Positions 63,896-64,000 of a stretch of 64,000 nucleotides of DNA are shown here, piece by piece. The translations under genes and the position numbers were made by a program. Origin of the DNA: Paraspadella gotoi (Eukaryota; Chaetognatha); NCBI GenBank assembly GCA_051294375.1, contig CM119269.1, positions 13,300,790 through 13,364,789 on the forward strand, written 5' to 3'. The notes below the pieces were generated by a model, which was not told the origin of the DNA, ran no database searches, and saw nothing but the letters and a program-made list of their open reading frames with translations. The first letter of the stretch is position 1. Each line of letters opens with the position of its first letter.

Positions 63896-64000
63896 AAGAG
63901 ACGAAGAGAAAAAAGCGAAAAACCGAATCAGGAAATCTGGACTCAAGGGGTTGACGTACTTCTTATCTGTCTGTCTGTCTCTGTCTGTCTGTCTGGCTGT

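Overview
The window is animal nuclear DNA, almost certainly from an invertebrate bilaterian. Evidence: genes split by GT-AG introns whose exon phases agree, A+T-rich non-coding DNA, many (GA/CT)n microsatellites, dispersed non-autonomous repeats, and animal families (myosin heavy chain, alpha carbonic anhydrase, vesicular GABA/glycine transporter). I cannot name a phylum from the sequence. Six runs of N show it is a draft assembly.

Layout. 389-1492 (-): secreted mucin-like protein with NSTM/TDYTT repeats, its frame broken several times. 3873-14082 (+): 3' end of a muscle-type myosin heavy chain, with a short C-terminus ending at 5207 and a long alternative tail on four more exons. The 5.5-kb intron of the long form holds two intronless, tandem, same-strand paralogues (8901-10244 and 11157-12509) coding for eight-pass membrane proteins. 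14.1-22 kb: non-coding, with a 23-bp minisatellite and two dispersed repeat families, one inserted in the other. 22090-28198 (+): complete alpha carbonic anhydrase gene of 8 exons, with secreted or GPI-anchored-looking C-termini depending on the 5' splice site used in a (GA)n tract. 28.2-35.1 kb: A+T-rich, no convincing gene. 35117-38422 (-): the last seven exons of a vesicular inhibitory amino acid transporter (SLC32/VGAT). 38.4-64 kb: microsatellites, triplet arrays, a pair of inverted arms of about 4 kb (43.56-47.31 and 52.25-56.60 kb), a second direct duplication, five of the six gaps, and only weak exon or ORF candidates.

The genes do not form a pathway. The points of most interest are the nested eight-pass tandem pair inside a myosin intron, the alternative myosin tails, the two possible carbonic anhydrase C-termini, and several repeat families that can be defined from copies inside the window. 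All exon models were built by hand from splice sites, phase and family resemblance; no search was run.
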